Shown here one piece after another: positions 16,556 through 26,004 of a stretch of 61,986 nucleotides of DNA. The position numbers and the translations under genes were made by a program. The notes beneath the pieces are model-generated. The model was not told the DNA's origin, ran no database searches, and was given only the letters and a program-made list of their open reading frames with translations. Origin of the DNA: CAZGMJ01 sp964526785 (GTDB lineage: Bacteria > Planctomycetota > Phycisphaerae > Sedimentisphaerales > Anaerobacaceae); contig CAZGMJ010000032.1 in the NCBI GenBank assembly GCA_964526785.1, positions 1 to 61,986 of the forward strand. Direction: 5' to 3'. Numbering within the stretch: position 1 is the first letter of the stretch; each line of letters begins with the position of its first letter.

Positions 16556-19500
16556 TTACCTGGCTTGCGAATCGCTCGTATGTTCGCTCTCGGGCCGATG
16601 CAGATGCAGGCGAATGGCGATGCGGGTGAGCATAACGTATAGCGAGGGCACGACCACGAGCGTCAGGACGGTCGCGAATCCCAGTCCGAAGATGACCACA
16701 ACCGCCATGTTCCTCCACCATTGGGTCGATTCGCTCTTGGTGGCCCATGAGAACGTATGGAAGTCGTACGAAATACCGACAGCCATCGGAATCAAGCCGA
16801 TAATGGTGGTCGCAGCCGTCAGCAGTACGGGCCGCAAACGGGTTGCGCCCGCCTCGGCCGCAGCCGAAATCAGGTCCATCCCGTTGGATTGCAATTGTCT
16901 GGTATAGGCGAGCAAGACGATCGCATTGTTCACGACGACGCCCGCCAGGCTGATTACGCCGATGCCCGTCATGATAATGCCGAACGGAAGATCGCAGATG
17001 AGCAGGCCCGTCAGCGCTCCGATGAGGGAGAGAACGACCGTCGTCATGATAATGAAAGGAATCATCAGCGAGTTAAACTGAATCACGAGGATGAGTGTAA
17101 CCAGCAGAATGGCTATGCCAAAAGCCCTGCCGAGGAACGCCCGCGACTCATCTTCAGTCTCCTTCTCCCCGGCATAACGAATCGCGTAACCCATGGGCAT
17201 GTCAAGCGTTGACAGTCGCTCCTGGACGTCGGCAAGCACTTCCGAACTCAGACGTCCCTCTGCATCGGCGGTCAGCGTGATCACACGCTTCTGATCGACT
17301 CGATTGATTGTGCCGAACCCCCCTTTGTACTCAAATTCACCCAGCGAACTGAGCGGAACGGCTGCTCCGGCCTGATTGGGTACGCGGAGGCGATACAAGT
17401 CGTCCAGGCTCCGACGATCCTCGATGGGAAGCCGAACGGTGATGTCGTATTCATCGTTGTACTGGCGATATGTGCCCACCTTGCTGCCAAATACCGCCAT
17501 CTTGAGGAAGTTGCCCACGGTTGCGGTGTTGACGCCGAGCATTGTGGCAACGCGACGATCCACTGTGAATGCCAGTTCGGGCCGGGTCGCCTCGTGATCG
17601 CTGCGAAGGTTCACGATATTCGGAACGTCGGCGATCATGCGGCGAGCCTCTTCACTGATGTGTTCGAGCGTCGCGAAGTCCTCTCCGATAATACGCACAG
17701 TGACGGGCGCGCCGGTCGGAGGTCCTTCCTCTTCCTTTTCGACCTTTATTTCAGCCCCTGCGATGTCCGATATGTCGTCACGAATCTGCGCGATAATCTC
17801 AGTAGATGGCCGCTCGCGCTCGGCGAAATCGTAAAACACGAGCGTGATGTTTGCCAGATGTGAACCGCCTGCGCTGGCCATGATGTCGTTGGTGCCGGCT
17901 GATGAGCCGACGTTGGTGACGACATGCTTGAGCCATGCATCGTACGGCTTGATCCGCTCCTCCAGGACACGCGTGATTCTGTCGGTTTCCTCTATGTTCG
18001 TGCCCTGAGGCGCGCGAATGTCCACGATGGCCCGTTCCGGATCTCCCTCGGGAAAGAACTCCGTTCCCTGCCCGATCTTTCCGTACAACGCAACCACTGC
18101 AAACAACAGACAGACAGCGACGAATAGAGTGATCCCGGGGTTTTCAAGGCCGGTTAATTGGAGACGCCGATACCCGCGGACGAACCAGTGATCGGTCCGC
18201 CGGGATTGAGGCGAACTGCCCGCCCAGACCGAACATATGACCGGATTGAAGACGAGTCCGACGAACAGCGAGGCCAGCAGGCCAAGGGTGAGCGTGATCG
18301 GCAGGTATTTCATGAAGTCGCCCATTATGCCCGGCCAGAACATCATTGGCAGAAAGGCGCAGACTGTTGTAAAGGTAGATGTTGTCACCGGCCAGGCTAC
18401 TTCCCGAGCACCGAGTTGGGCGGCCTCCAGCCGGCTGTAGCCGAGTTGAATGTGTCTGTAGATGTTCTCGACGATGACGATGGCGTTGTCCACGAGCATG
18501 CCGAGCACGAGAACCAGGCTGAACAGCACAATCATGTTGAGCGTGTAGCCCAGCATTTGCAGCAGGAAGAACGTAATCAGTTGGCTCAGCGGGATGATCA
18601 TGGCCACGATGGTGCTCGGTCGCCAGCCGAGGAAGATCAGCAAAACGCCGGTAACGAGGATAAGCGCGGCCATGATATTGTTCTCGAGGTCGGCCACCAT
18701 GTTGCGGATGTACTTTGACATATCGAAAATGATGTCAAAAGTGACCGCTCCCGAAACCTGCTCCTGTGCGCGGGCCACTGCCGCCTTGACGTTGTCCGAG
18801 ACCTCGACCACGTTGGCGCCGACACGTTTTTGTACGCTGAGCGTGACGTTGGCCGAGCCGTCGAGACGCGAATAGCTGGCTCGATCCTTAAACGTAGCCC
18901 GGACATTCGCTACGTCGGCAAGGTAAATGGGCTTGCCGTTGCGGACCGTCAGGAGCAGGTCGTCCACCTCCTCGGGAGTGACAAACTCGGCGGGGACGCG
19001 CACGTTGAATTTCGTGCCCTCCGTTTCCAGGCCTCCCGCGGAAATATTGACGTTCTCCGAAGGAATCAACGCGAGGATTTCCGGAATCGTCAGATTGTAA
19101 GACGCCAACCGGTCCGGATCGAATTCGAGACGGATCTCTGGCTCCAGCGCTCCGAGCACCTCGACCTTCAGGACGCCCGGAATGGTTTCGAGACCGTCCT
19201 GCACGTCATCGGCAATATCCTTGAACTGCACGGGTGAGACATCGCCGGAGATGCTGATGAGCATGATCGGCAGTTCGGCGAAGTTGATTTCTTTAATAAT
19301 CGGTTCTTCCGCATCAAGAGGCAGTTCACCCTGGGCCAGATCAACGCGGTCGCGAACCCGCTGCAGAGCAACCTCCGTCGGCACGTCGGGATTGAACTCG
19401 ACGTCTATCATGGAGATACCTTCAGCACTGCTGGAGCGAATCTCCTTGACGCCGCGGACGCCGTTGAGTTCCTTCTCGATCTTCATCGTGACCGATGTTT

Positions 19501-19678
19501 CGATATCTTCCGGAGAGACGCCCTCATACGTGGTTGTCACGAGAATGTGGGGAATGGGAATGTCGGGAAAAGCCTCACGCGGCAGAGACATGTAGCTGTA
19601 GCCGCCCATGAGAATGATAATAAGGCCCAGGACGGCTATCGTCGTGCGGTTCCGGATGGCGAAATCGGTGATCAACAT
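16556..19678 (-). CDS. RND efflux transporter permease (AcrB/HAE1-like)
   Basis: This is an inner-membrane proton/drug antiporter of the hydrophobe/amphiphile efflux RND family (1040 residues, full length). The N-terminus (LITDFAIRNRTTIAVLGL) and the early PREAFPDIPIP motif, followed by SPEDIE, are typical. There are 12 TM segments with two large periplasmic loops. The TM4 motif is GMLVDNAIVIVEN, so only one of the two adjacent acidic residues found in AcrB (Asp-Asp) is kept, as in many divergent members. It follows its adaptor by 1 nt. No TolC gene is adjacent; the one at 3-4.7 kb could serve. Confidence 0.93.
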   Translation of the reverse strand: MLITDFAIRNRTTIAVLGLIIILMGGYSYMSLPREAFPDIPIPHILVTTTYEGVSPEDIETSVTMKIEKELNGVRGVKEIRSSSAEGISMIDVEFNPDVPTEVALQRVRDRVDLAQGELPLDAEEPIIKEINFAELPIMLISISGDVSPVQFKDIADDVQDGLETIPGVLKVEVLGALEPEIRLEFDPDRLASYNLTIPEILALIPSENVNISAGGLETEGTKFNVRVPAEFVTPEEVDDLLLTVRNGKPIYLADVANVRATFKDRASYSRLDGSANVTLSVQKRVGANVVEVSDNVKAAVARAQEQVSGAVTFDIIFDMSKYIRNMVADLENNIMAALILVTGVLLIFLGWRPSTIVAMIIPLSQLITFFLLQMLGYTLNMIVLFSLVLVLGMLVDNAIVIVENIYRHIQLGYSRLEAAQLGAREVAWPVTTSTFTTVCAFLPMMFWPGIMGDFMKYLPITLTLGLLASLFVGLVFNPVICSVWAGSSPQSRRTDHWFVRGYRRLQLTGLENPGITLFVAVCLLFAVVALYGKIGQGTEFFPEGDPERAIVDIRAPQGTNIEETDRITRVLEERIKPYDAWLKHVVTNVGSSAGTNDIMASAGGSHLANITLVFYDFAERERPSTEIIAQIRDDISDIAGAEIKVEKEEEGPPTGAPVTVRIIGEDFATLEHISEEARRMIADVPNIVNLRSDHEATRPELAFTVDRRVATMLGVNTATVGNFLKMAVFGSKVGTYRQYNDEYDITVRLPIEDRRSLDDLYRLRVPNQAGAAVPLSSLGEFEYKGGFGTINRVDQKRVITLTADAEGRLSSEVLADVQERLSTLDMPMGYAIRYAGEKETEDESRAFLGRAFGIAILLVTLILVIQFNSLMIPFIIMTTVVLSLIGALTGLLICDLPFGIIMTGIGVISLAGVVVNNAIVLLAYTRQLQSNGMDLISAAAEAGATRLRPVLLTAATTIIGLIPMAVGISYDFHTFSWATKSESTQWWRNMAVVVIFGLGFATVLTLVVVPSLYVMLTRIAIRLHLHRPESEHTSDSQAR

Positions 19679-19679
19679 A

Positions 19680-20807
19680 TTATGAGCCGGTCTCCGAAAC
19701 GACGTTCACCATCTGGCCCGGGGCGACGAATCTGTGACCCGCGATGATCAGCCTGTCGCCCGGCTCCAGCCCCTCGGTTATCTGCACGCGGTCGCCTTTC
19801 ATGATATCGAGTTCGACATCACGCCGCTGCGCCTTACCTTCTTCGACGACATATACCGCGTTGCCGTTCTCCATCGGTATGACGGCCAGCAGAGGAATCA
19901 TGATCGCCTCGTCGAGTACCATGCGAGTAAGGCGCACCCGGACTATTTGGCCGCTGTGCAGAATGTCCTGCGAATTGTCGAGTGTAATCTCTATCCGCGT
20001 CGAGCGTGTCAGTGGATCGGCAAGTTCGCTGATGAAAGTAATAGGGCCCTCGCGGATACGTTCTTCGTGCTTTGCAGTATTCTGGGCGCTAATCAGGACT
20101 TGGGCGGTGTCGCCTTCTTCCAGGAATACGATATCTCGCTCCGAAACATCGGCGACCACTTTAACCGTTTGCTTGTCGACGATTTCCGCGACCGGAGTGC
20201 CTGGTTGCACGTATTCTCCTTCTTCAACCAGTAGATCGTTAAGGACGCCGCTCCGCGGAGCGGTGATGCGTGTGCGATCAAGTTTGGCTTGGATCTCCTC
20301 CAGACGCGCCTTGCTTGCGGCAAGTTGGCTTCTCGCATCGTCCAGGTCCTGTTGCGATGTGGCGTTTATATCGACAAGTTCAGTCATGCGTTGATATTGA
20401 ATCTGATCGCGCTCAACCTTCGCCTTGGCGCTTGCGTGCTCCGGCCTTAGCAGGTCAGAATTGAGTTCGACGAGTAATTGGCCGGACCGCACGGCGATGC
20501 CTTCTTTGGGTCCGATATGTTCGACCCGACCGGAAACTTCAGCGGAAACCTGCACGATTTCATTCGGTTCCACGGTGCCGGGCAGAATGAACGTATCGGC
20601 AATCTGCGGTTCGGCGACGACAGACACTACCTTGACGTTCACTTTTGGCTGTTCCCCGGGGGGGACTTGGCGGTCCCTGGGGGGTATTTTCGTTACGGCC
20701 GTCAGTGCGCCAACGGCGACGAGTATGATGATCGCCTTAATGATGTTCCTCCGGAGCCACCCTTTTCTTGGTTTGGTGCCGGGCGATTCCGTTGTATCGG
20801 TACTCAT
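19680..20807 (-). CDS. RND efflux periplasmic adaptor protein
   Basis: This is the membrane-fusion subunit of the RND pump (about 375 residues). It has an N-terminal TM anchor at about residues 22-40, then the half-lipoyl motif VQVSAEVSGRVEHI. A short coiled-coil hairpin (about 110-165) leads to the second lipoyl half, ITAPRSGVLNDLLVEEGEYV. A beta-barrel and a membrane-proximal domain complete the protein. The ATG at 20807 was chosen over a TTG two codons earlier. It forms a two-gene operon with the permease. A palindrome 51 nt upstream may control the operon. Confidence 0.9.
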   Translation of the reverse strand: MSTDTTESPGTKPRKGWLRRNIIKAIIILVAVGALTAVTKIPPRDRQVPPGEQPKVNVKVVSVVAEPQIADTFILPGTVEPNEIVQVSAEVSGRVEHIGPKEGIAVRSGQLLVELNSDLLRPEHASAKAKVERDQIQYQRMTELVDINATSQQDLDDARSQLAASKARLEEIQAKLDRTRITAPRSGVLNDLLVEEGEYVQPGTPVAEIVDKQTVKVVADVSERDIVFLEEGDTAQVLISAQNTAKHEERIREGPITFISELADPLTRSTRIEITLDNSQDILHSGQIVRVRLTRMVLDEAIMIPLLAVIPMENGNAVYVVEEGKAQRRDVELDIMKGDRVQITEGLEPGDRLIIAGHRFVAPGQMVNVVSETGS

Positions 20808-20857
20808 GAGCAATATCCAGTTCTAAACACAGAAAGATAGTATTATCGGCAATAGGG

Positions 20858-20874
20858 GGCCTATACTATAGGCC
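20858..20874 (-). promoter_or_regulatory. Palindromic operator candidate upstream of the RND operon
   Basis: GGCCTATA-C-TATAGGCC is a perfect palindrome around a single base, 51 nt upstream of the adaptor start. This is the size and position expected of a TetR/MarR-type operator, but no such regulator gene is adjacent. Confidence 0.4.
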
Positions 20875-20879
20875 TTACA

Positions 20880-20928
20880 GGCCAAACCTGCAAGGTGTAT
20901 CTGGCCGTGTATCTCGCCGGGTTTGGCC
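20880..20928. repeat. Inverted repeat with 9-bp arms
   Basis: GGCCAAACC at 20880-20888 and GGTTTGGCC at 20920-20928 are perfectly complementary across a 31-bp spacer, directly next to the palindrome at 20858. On the plus strand the right arm is followed by a T-rich stretch. It may be a second operator, a cruciform or a small RNA hairpin. Confidence 0.35.
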
Positions 20929-21427
20929 GATTTGTTTTCCGGCCTGCTTTCTCGGCGTACTGTAATTGCTGTTGGTCGCTGTCACACGGTTCCCTGCATA
21001 CTCCGACATCAATGCCCCATCCCGACATCCATCGGCTTGTTCGGCTCGCCCCACACAGATTATGGCAGTCCACATTATAACCGATACACGTATTATGCAG
21101 AAGGCAATTTATATGGTATACATATGTATATTGCACTTTATTATTTAGAAAAGAATATACTTGCTAGGATCTCATTTCGCGGTGCACAGAGGGATATGCC
21201 CCGTAGACGCCGCACGAGATTGTGCCATTGAGACGCAGGTCTGTGGGGGGCTGTCGAGTCTATGAAACACGCTTCCGATTCACTGAGTTGGAGCAGTACA
21301 TGCTACAGGGACGCGCTGTATTGCGGAGGACACGTTGTCTGTGCTTCTCAAATCTGGGTGACCGCTGAGCATGCCGGCGGCCGGGGTGTAACGTGTGATT
21401 GGGTCTTGAAGAACTGAGAGGCCGGAC

Positions 21428-23749
21428 ATGTCAGGTTTGCAGAAAACACAGGACCAGGTTGCGGATTACTGGTTCGATGTATGCCCGGCGGCCATGGTAA
21501 TTACTGACTACGGGGCGCGAATCATCAAGTGCAATCGGTACGCTCTGGGCCTCTTGGGTGTGGCGTCTGCTGACGAGTTGGCGGGACGCAAAATTGCAGA
21601 ATACATCGCGCCGGAAACCTCCACCGCCCTCGAACGCGGCATTGAGCAGGCACGGATACATGGGCGGGGAGAAGCCTGCTGCCGACTCGTGACAGATACC
21701 GGCCAGTGGACCCGCTGGCACCTGCATATTGGATACCGATCCGCTGACAACGACCAAAAGGGCGGCTTTGTGATCCTTGTCACTCGCGCTGCTGAGTATA
21801 GAGAGCACGCCTCATTGGCAGGGCACATGCAGAACCTTGAGGGGCATCTGGATCGCGGACCGCTATTGCTGCTTACACTGGATAAACAGGGCCGTGTTAC
21901 CTTCATCAATGATAGCGGATGTGAGTTATTGGGCTGCGAAAAAGAGGAAGCGGTCGCCTCGGATTGGATAGAGTCCTTCCTGCCCGCGCGGATTCGCAAA
22001 GATATGCGGAACAAACTCCACCGATTCACTGCGGGCGAGTTGGAGACGTCCGGATACTACGAGAATCCCGTACTTACTAGCAGCGGAGAAGAACGACTGC
22101 TGGCCTGGCACAACACGTTGTTGCGGGACGCAGCCGGCTGCGTCGCTGGTATCGTCTGCTCGGGCGTGGACATCACCGAAAGGATACGGGCAGAAGATCA
22201 ATTGCGAAGTTCCGAGGAAAGGCTGAAGATTCTCTTTGAGTACGCTCCGGATGGGTACTACTTGTCTGATATGAAGGGACGGTTCGTCGATGGCAATCGG
22301 GCCGCGGAGAAGATAATTGGATACAGTCGCGACGAACTGATCGGCAAGAGCTTCCTGAAGTTGAATATTCTGCCGCGCAGCCAGATATCCAGGGCCGCAA
22401 AGCTGCTGGCAAAGAACATACGAGGCAAGCCGACTGGACCCGATGAACTGATTCTCCGACACAAGGACGGCACCCATGTTACCGTTGAGATTCGCACCTT
22501 CCCGGTTCGTATTGAGGACCGAATGCTCGTCCTCGGAATCGCGCGTGATGTGAGTGCTCGCAGGAAGGTCGAACTGCAATTACGCCGGTCCGAGCGTCGA
22601 TATCGGGAACTTGTGGAGAATCTCGACGCCGTGATCTACACTACGGATGGATTCGGTGTGATCACATATGTGAGCCCCGCGGCCGAAATGATCCTTGGCG
22701 CAGTCCCCGATGATTGCGCCGGAAAGCCCTTTGTGAGACTGATTCATCAGGACGACAGACAGCGTTACCAGGGGCTTGAGGAATCGGTGTTGCGGGGTCA
22801 TGCCGGCTGCCTGGAATGTAGAACGATGTCACCGGACGGCACCCAGCGATGGGTTCAGATATGCAGTCGGCCCATATCTGAAGATGATCGAATTGTCGGA
22901 ATCCAGGGCGTGCTCAGTGATACGACGGATAGCAAGGTGGCGGAAGAAGCCTTGCAGAAAGCGAACGCAGACTTGCAGGACGCAATTCGACAATTGGAGC
23001 GTTCCAACCAGGAACTGCGGGACTTCGCCCATGCCGCCGCTCATGATCTCAAGTCGCCGTTGCGTGGGGTCGGAACCATCATCGATTGGATCGCCTCCGA
23101 TTATGCGGACACATTCGACGACTACGGAAAGACGCAACTCGGCCTTGTCAGAGGGCGAGTCGCCCGGATGGCCGATCTGATCGAAGGCATCCTGCGATAC
23201 TCCGAGATTGGACGCTTCGTTCACCAGAAGGAGGACGTTGACACCGGGGCGGTCGTGAGAAGTGTCGCCAGCAGCGGTCTTGTCCCCGATGGCTTCGAGT
23301 TCATTGTAAACGGCTCATTCCCGACTGTTCGATGCCAGAAGGCCCATGTCAGATGCGTATTTGAGAGTCTGATAGCCAATGCAGTCGCGTACATGGATAA
23401 GCAGCACGGTCGAATAACCGTTGCGTGCACGGAAGAACAGGGCCATTGGAGGTTCAGCATTGCTGATAACGGTCCAGGAATCGATCCGAAGTACTTTGAC
23501 CGGATTTTCAAGATGTTTCAGACGCTAGCCCCGCGGGACGAGATCGAGAGTAGCGGGGTGGGTCTGGCGCTCGTCAGGAAAATCGTGGAAATGTGGGGCG
23601 GCAGCATCTGGGTCGAATCAAATGTCGGCATGGGCAGTACATTTTCATTCACCCTGCCGAAAGCGGTCGCATCAGAAGACGTTTCACATCCGTCACAAAC
23701 CCGGTATGAAGCAGGGGGGCAATCAGACCCCGCCGGCCCGCCACAATAA
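21428..23749 (+). CDS. Soluble multi-PAS sensor histidine kinase
   Basis: A 773-residue cytoplasmic histidine kinase without TM segments. Four PAS-type sensory domains are visible at roughly residues 10-125, 140-260, 265-385 and 388-510, the later ones ending in PAC-like motifs. A coiled coil (about 510-535) leads to the dimerisation H-box HDLKSPLR with predicted phospho-acceptor His539. The ATP-binding domain has an N-box (LIANAV), a G1 box (DNGPGI) and a G2-like GVGLAL. This bacteriophytochrome-like H-box occurs in many stand-alone PAS kinases. No response regulator is adjacent, so the partner is elsewhere. A GAGAGG lies upstream of the ATG. Confidence 0.92.
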   Translation: MSGLQKTQDQVADYWFDVCPAAMVITDYGARIIKCNRYALGLLGVASADELAGRKIAEYIAPETSTALERGIEQARIHGRGEACCRLVTDTGQWTRWHLHIGYRSADNDQKGGFVILVTRAAEYREHASLAGHMQNLEGHLDRGPLLLLTLDKQGRVTFINDSGCELLGCEKEEAVASDWIESFLPARIRKDMRNKLHRFTAGELETSGYYENPVLTSSGEERLLAWHNTLLRDAAGCVAGIVCSGVDITERIRAEDQLRSSEERLKILFEYAPDGYYLSDMKGRFVDGNRAAEKIIGYSRDELIGKSFLKLNILPRSQISRAAKLLAKNIRGKPTGPDELILRHKDGTHVTVEIRTFPVRIEDRMLVLGIARDVSARRKVELQLRRSERRYRELVENLDAVIYTTDGFGVITYVSPAAEMILGAVPDDCAGKPFVRLIHQDDRQRYQGLEESVLRGHAGCLECRTMSPDGTQRWVQICSRPISEDDRIVGIQGVLSDTTDSKVAEEALQKANADLQDAIRQLERSNQELRDFAHAAAHDLKSPLRGVGTIIDWIASDYADTFDDYGKTQLGLVRGRVARMADLIEGILRYSEIGRFVHQKEDVDTGAVVRSVASSGLVPDGFEFIVNGSFPTVRCQKAHVRCVFESLIANAVAYMDKQHGRITVACTEEQGHWRFSIADNGPGIDPKYFDRIFKMFQTLAPRDEIESSGVGLALVRKIVEMWGGSIWVESNVGMGSTFSFTLPKAVASEDVSHPSQTRYEAGGQSDPAGPPQ

Positions 23750-23807
23750 TCCGTGCCGTCCATCGACAACACCGCCGCTACAGGGCGACGCCGCATCTGC
23801 GAATACC

Positions 23808-24752
23808 TCAATCCAGCGAGTGGGACAGACGCTCGTAAAACTCGGCGTAGTGATCCTTCTGATCCGTCTTACGCATCTCGATGGCCTGGCGCGGATGTTC
23901 GTTGAGGATACCGGTCACCATATACGGTATGATGTATCCCCATTCGATTTCATCGCGCATGGGAATCATGTAATCCTGAATGACTTTGAGTATGGGAGTG
24001 AGGCTGAATTTGGGATTCTTCAGAAAACCGATCAGTAGTTCGAGGCAGCAGTTGCCGGGGCCCCGGCCGATTCCGAACAGCGAACCATCCACATAGTTCG
24101 CGTCGTGGATAATGCCTTCGATCGTATTGGAGAACGCCAATTGCTGATTGTTGTGACAGTGCACACCGATTTCCTTGCCCGGCAGATGCTGCTGGTACAA
24201 CTTCACCATATACTCGATCTGCTCGCAATACAGGGCTCCAAAGCTGTCCACTACATAGACGATATCCACAGGCGTCTGAGCCAGTTGATCCAGGGCCTCC
24301 ACCAGATCCGGCTCAATTTCTGTAGAAATGGCCATAATGTTGCAGGTGGTTTCATAGCCGAGGTCGTGGCATTTGCCGATCAGTTCGATAGCGCTGTCGA
24401 TATTCTTGACATACGTCGCCGCACGAATCATATCGATCGGGCTTTCGGCCGCCGGTGCGAAGGTCTGCTCCTTGACCCGATACGAGTCCACCATGACACT
24501 GATCTTGACGTCGGATTCGATGCCGTCGATGATCTGACGGATCCTGTCGTCGTCGCAGTATTTCCAGGCGCCATATTCGTCCGGCGGAAACAGTTCTCTG
24601 CTGCTTCGATAGCCGAATTCCATGTAGTCGACGCCGGCTTGAGACAACGCGGAATACACAGCCCGGACGAATTCATCGGTGAAATAGTGGTTGTTGATGA
24701 GCCCGCCATCCCGGACGGTGCAATCAAGGACTTTTATCTGTTCCCTGTACAT
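23808..24752 (-). CDS. DRE-TIM metallolyase / pyruvate carboxyltransferase-like aldolase
   Basis: A 314-residue TIM-barrel protein of the HMG-CoA lyase-like (DRE-TIM) superfamily. The N-terminal motif LDCTVRDGG matches the metal- and substrate-binding DxTxRDGG signature. The metal-binding HxH is in GVHCHNNQQLAF near residues 196-207. Its size is close to 4-hydroxy-2-oxovalerate aldolase-like members and shorter than isopropylmalate synthases. It starts 18 nt downstream of aroB on the same strand, so the two are very likely co-transcribed. The substrate is unknown; a retro-aldol or Claisen-type reaction on a 2-oxo acid is expected from the family. Confidence 0.8.
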   Translation of the reverse strand: MYREQIKVLDCTVRDGGLINNHYFTDEFVRAVYSALSQAGVDYMEFGYRSSRELFPPDEYGAWKYCDDDRIRQIIDGIESDVKISVMVDSYRVKEQTFAPAAESPIDMIRAATYVKNIDSAIELIGKCHDLGYETTCNIMAISTEIEPDLVEALDQLAQTPVDIVYVVDSFGALYCEQIEYMVKLYQQHLPGKEIGVHCHNNQQLAFSNTIEGIIHDANYVDGSLFGIGRGPGNCCLELLIGFLKNPKFSLTPILKVIQDYMIPMRDEIEWGYIIPYMVTGILNEHPRQAIEMRKTDQKDHYAEFYERLSHSLD

Positions 24753-24770
24753 GTTTTTCCCATTTGACAG

Positions 24771-25871
24771 TTATTTCAGTTTGCTTATGACCTTCGCGAC
24801 AACCTCCGGCGGCACTTCGACAGCGTATTGCCCTTCCGGGCAATGGACCTCGGCCAAGTCACTCAAAAGCACAAATCTCGGCTGTCCACCTATCGCCTTT
24901 TTGTCGTGCCGGAGCCTGTTGATAATTGCTTCCGTAGACAGGTCAGCGGGTATCCGCTGAGGCACGTCCAGTCGTTCGAATATGCTCCGAACACGCTCAA
25001 GCCGCTTGGACTCGCCCAGCGTGAGTTCCTGTTCGATGAGTCCGGCTGCGATTATTCCGATGGCTACCGCCTCCCCATGGAGCAATGCGAAGTCGCTCAC
25101 GGATTCCACTGCATGGCCAACCGTGTGACCATAATTCAGGATTCGGCGCAGGTTCTTTTCGCCGGGGTCCTCCTCGACGATGTGCCCCTTGATCGAGCCA
25201 TTACGACTGGCGAGTTCCGCCAATACGGATATATCTCGTCGCAGAAGGGAGGCAATGTTCGCCTCTATGAACTCGAAATACTGCGCGTCGCAAATCAGTG
25301 CGTGCTTGACCGACTCCACCAGTCCGGCGCGATATTCTCTTTCATCGAGTGTCTGGAGCGTTGCCACGTCGATGTACACGGCCGACGGATGCCAGAAAGC
25401 GCCGAAGGCGTTCTTGCTGATGGTCGAGTCGACTCCCGTCTTGCCGCCGATCGATGAATCAGCCTGAGCCACGGATGTCGTCGGAACGTGAACAACGGGA
25501 ACGCCGCGTTTGAAAACCGCCGCTGCGAACCCTGCGATATCTCCAACGGTCCCGCCGCCGAGTCCGATCACCAGCGTATCCCGCCCAAAGCCGGCCTTCT
25601 CCATCTCTTCAATGATGGATATCACCGTGCGCATGTGCTTGGATACTTCGCCGGCCGGCCGAATGACGTAAGCACAACATTTACAATCTGTTGTCAGTGC
25701 GGACAAGTGCCCGGCCGCCGCCACGTTTTCATCCGTCACTACAAACCGACGGCAGTGCGCGAAGCGCTGCGGCAGTCGCGCCTGTACGGATGCGAGAATG
25801 TTCGCGCCGATACATATCCTGTAACTGTCGGCTGGGGCCGACGGCACACTAATGCTGAGTTCTGAATACAT
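24771..25871 (-). CDS. aroB: 3-dehydroquinate synthase (AroB family)
   Basis: This is a sugar-phosphate cyclase of the dehydroquinate synthase family (366 residues). NAD-binding motifs are GGGTVGDIAGF and PTTSVAQADSSIGGKTGVD. The zinc ligands are the Glu of GLVESVKHA, the first His of NYGHTVGHA and the His of LLHGEAV. The KNAFGAFWHPSAVY segment matches genuine AroB. The ATG at 25871 is preferred over a GTG two codons earlier. A promoter (25922-25950) lies upstream. Pairing with a DRE-TIM aldolase leaves open a specialised cyclitol or amino-shikimate type pathway. DAHP synthase lies 4 kb away, and aroB for the shikimate pathway remains the simplest reading. Confidence 0.87.
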   Translation of the reverse strand: MYSELSISVPSAPADSYRICIGANILASVQARLPQRFAHCRRFVVTDENVAAAGHLSALTTDCKCCAYVIRPAGEVSKHMRTVISIIEEMEKAGFGRDTLVIGLGGGTVGDIAGFAAAVFKRGVPVVHVPTTSVAQADSSIGGKTGVDSTISKNAFGAFWHPSAVYIDVATLQTLDEREYRAGLVESVKHALICDAQYFEFIEANIASLLRRDISVLAELASRNGSIKGHIVEEDPGEKNLRRILNYGHTVGHAVESVSDFALLHGEAVAIGIIAAGLIEQELTLGESKRLERVRSIFERLDVPQRIPADLSTEAIINRLRHDKKAIGGQPRFVLLSDLAEVHCPEGQYAVEVPPEVVAKVISKLK

Positions 25872-25921
25872 GAGCACCCATTTCTACTATCGTAAGTTGC
25901 TCGCGGCATACAAGGCAGGGG

Positions 25922-25950
25922 AGTATACTGATTTCGCTCCACAAATGCAA
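25922..25950 (-). promoter_or_regulatory. Sigma70-like promoter for aroB
   Basis: On the minus strand, TTGCAT, a 17-bp spacer and TATACT lie 51 nt upstream of the aroB ATG. Confidence 0.5.
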
Positions 25951-25960
25951 AAGATAATCA

Positions 25961-26000
25961 CAAAAAGACGCCTTCTTGCCGGTTGCGGCATGCCAACCGG
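25961..26000 (-). terminator. Terminator after the C10 peptidase gene
   Basis: A 7-bp stem (CCGGTTG/CAACCGG, 8-nt loop, 25979-26000) lies just past the peptidase stop. On the minus strand a T5 run follows about 12 nt further on. It separates the peptidase gene from the aroB promoter. Confidence 0.45.
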
Positions 26001-26004
26001 TTCC

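Larger units (their letters stand above)
20808..21427. other. Divergent intergenic region, RND operon / histidine kinase
   Basis: About 620 bp without a supported gene. The part next to the RND operon holds the palindrome at 20858-20874 and a 9-bp inverted repeat at 20880-20928. The rest includes an AT-rich patch near 21085-21170. Short open frames exist but have no coding character. Confidence 0.5.

Noticed and set aside
20895..21231. Several 60-100 codon frames between the RND operon and the histidine kinase
   Set aside because: Overlapping frames on both strands, Cys-, His- and Arg-rich products, and no ribosome-binding sites.
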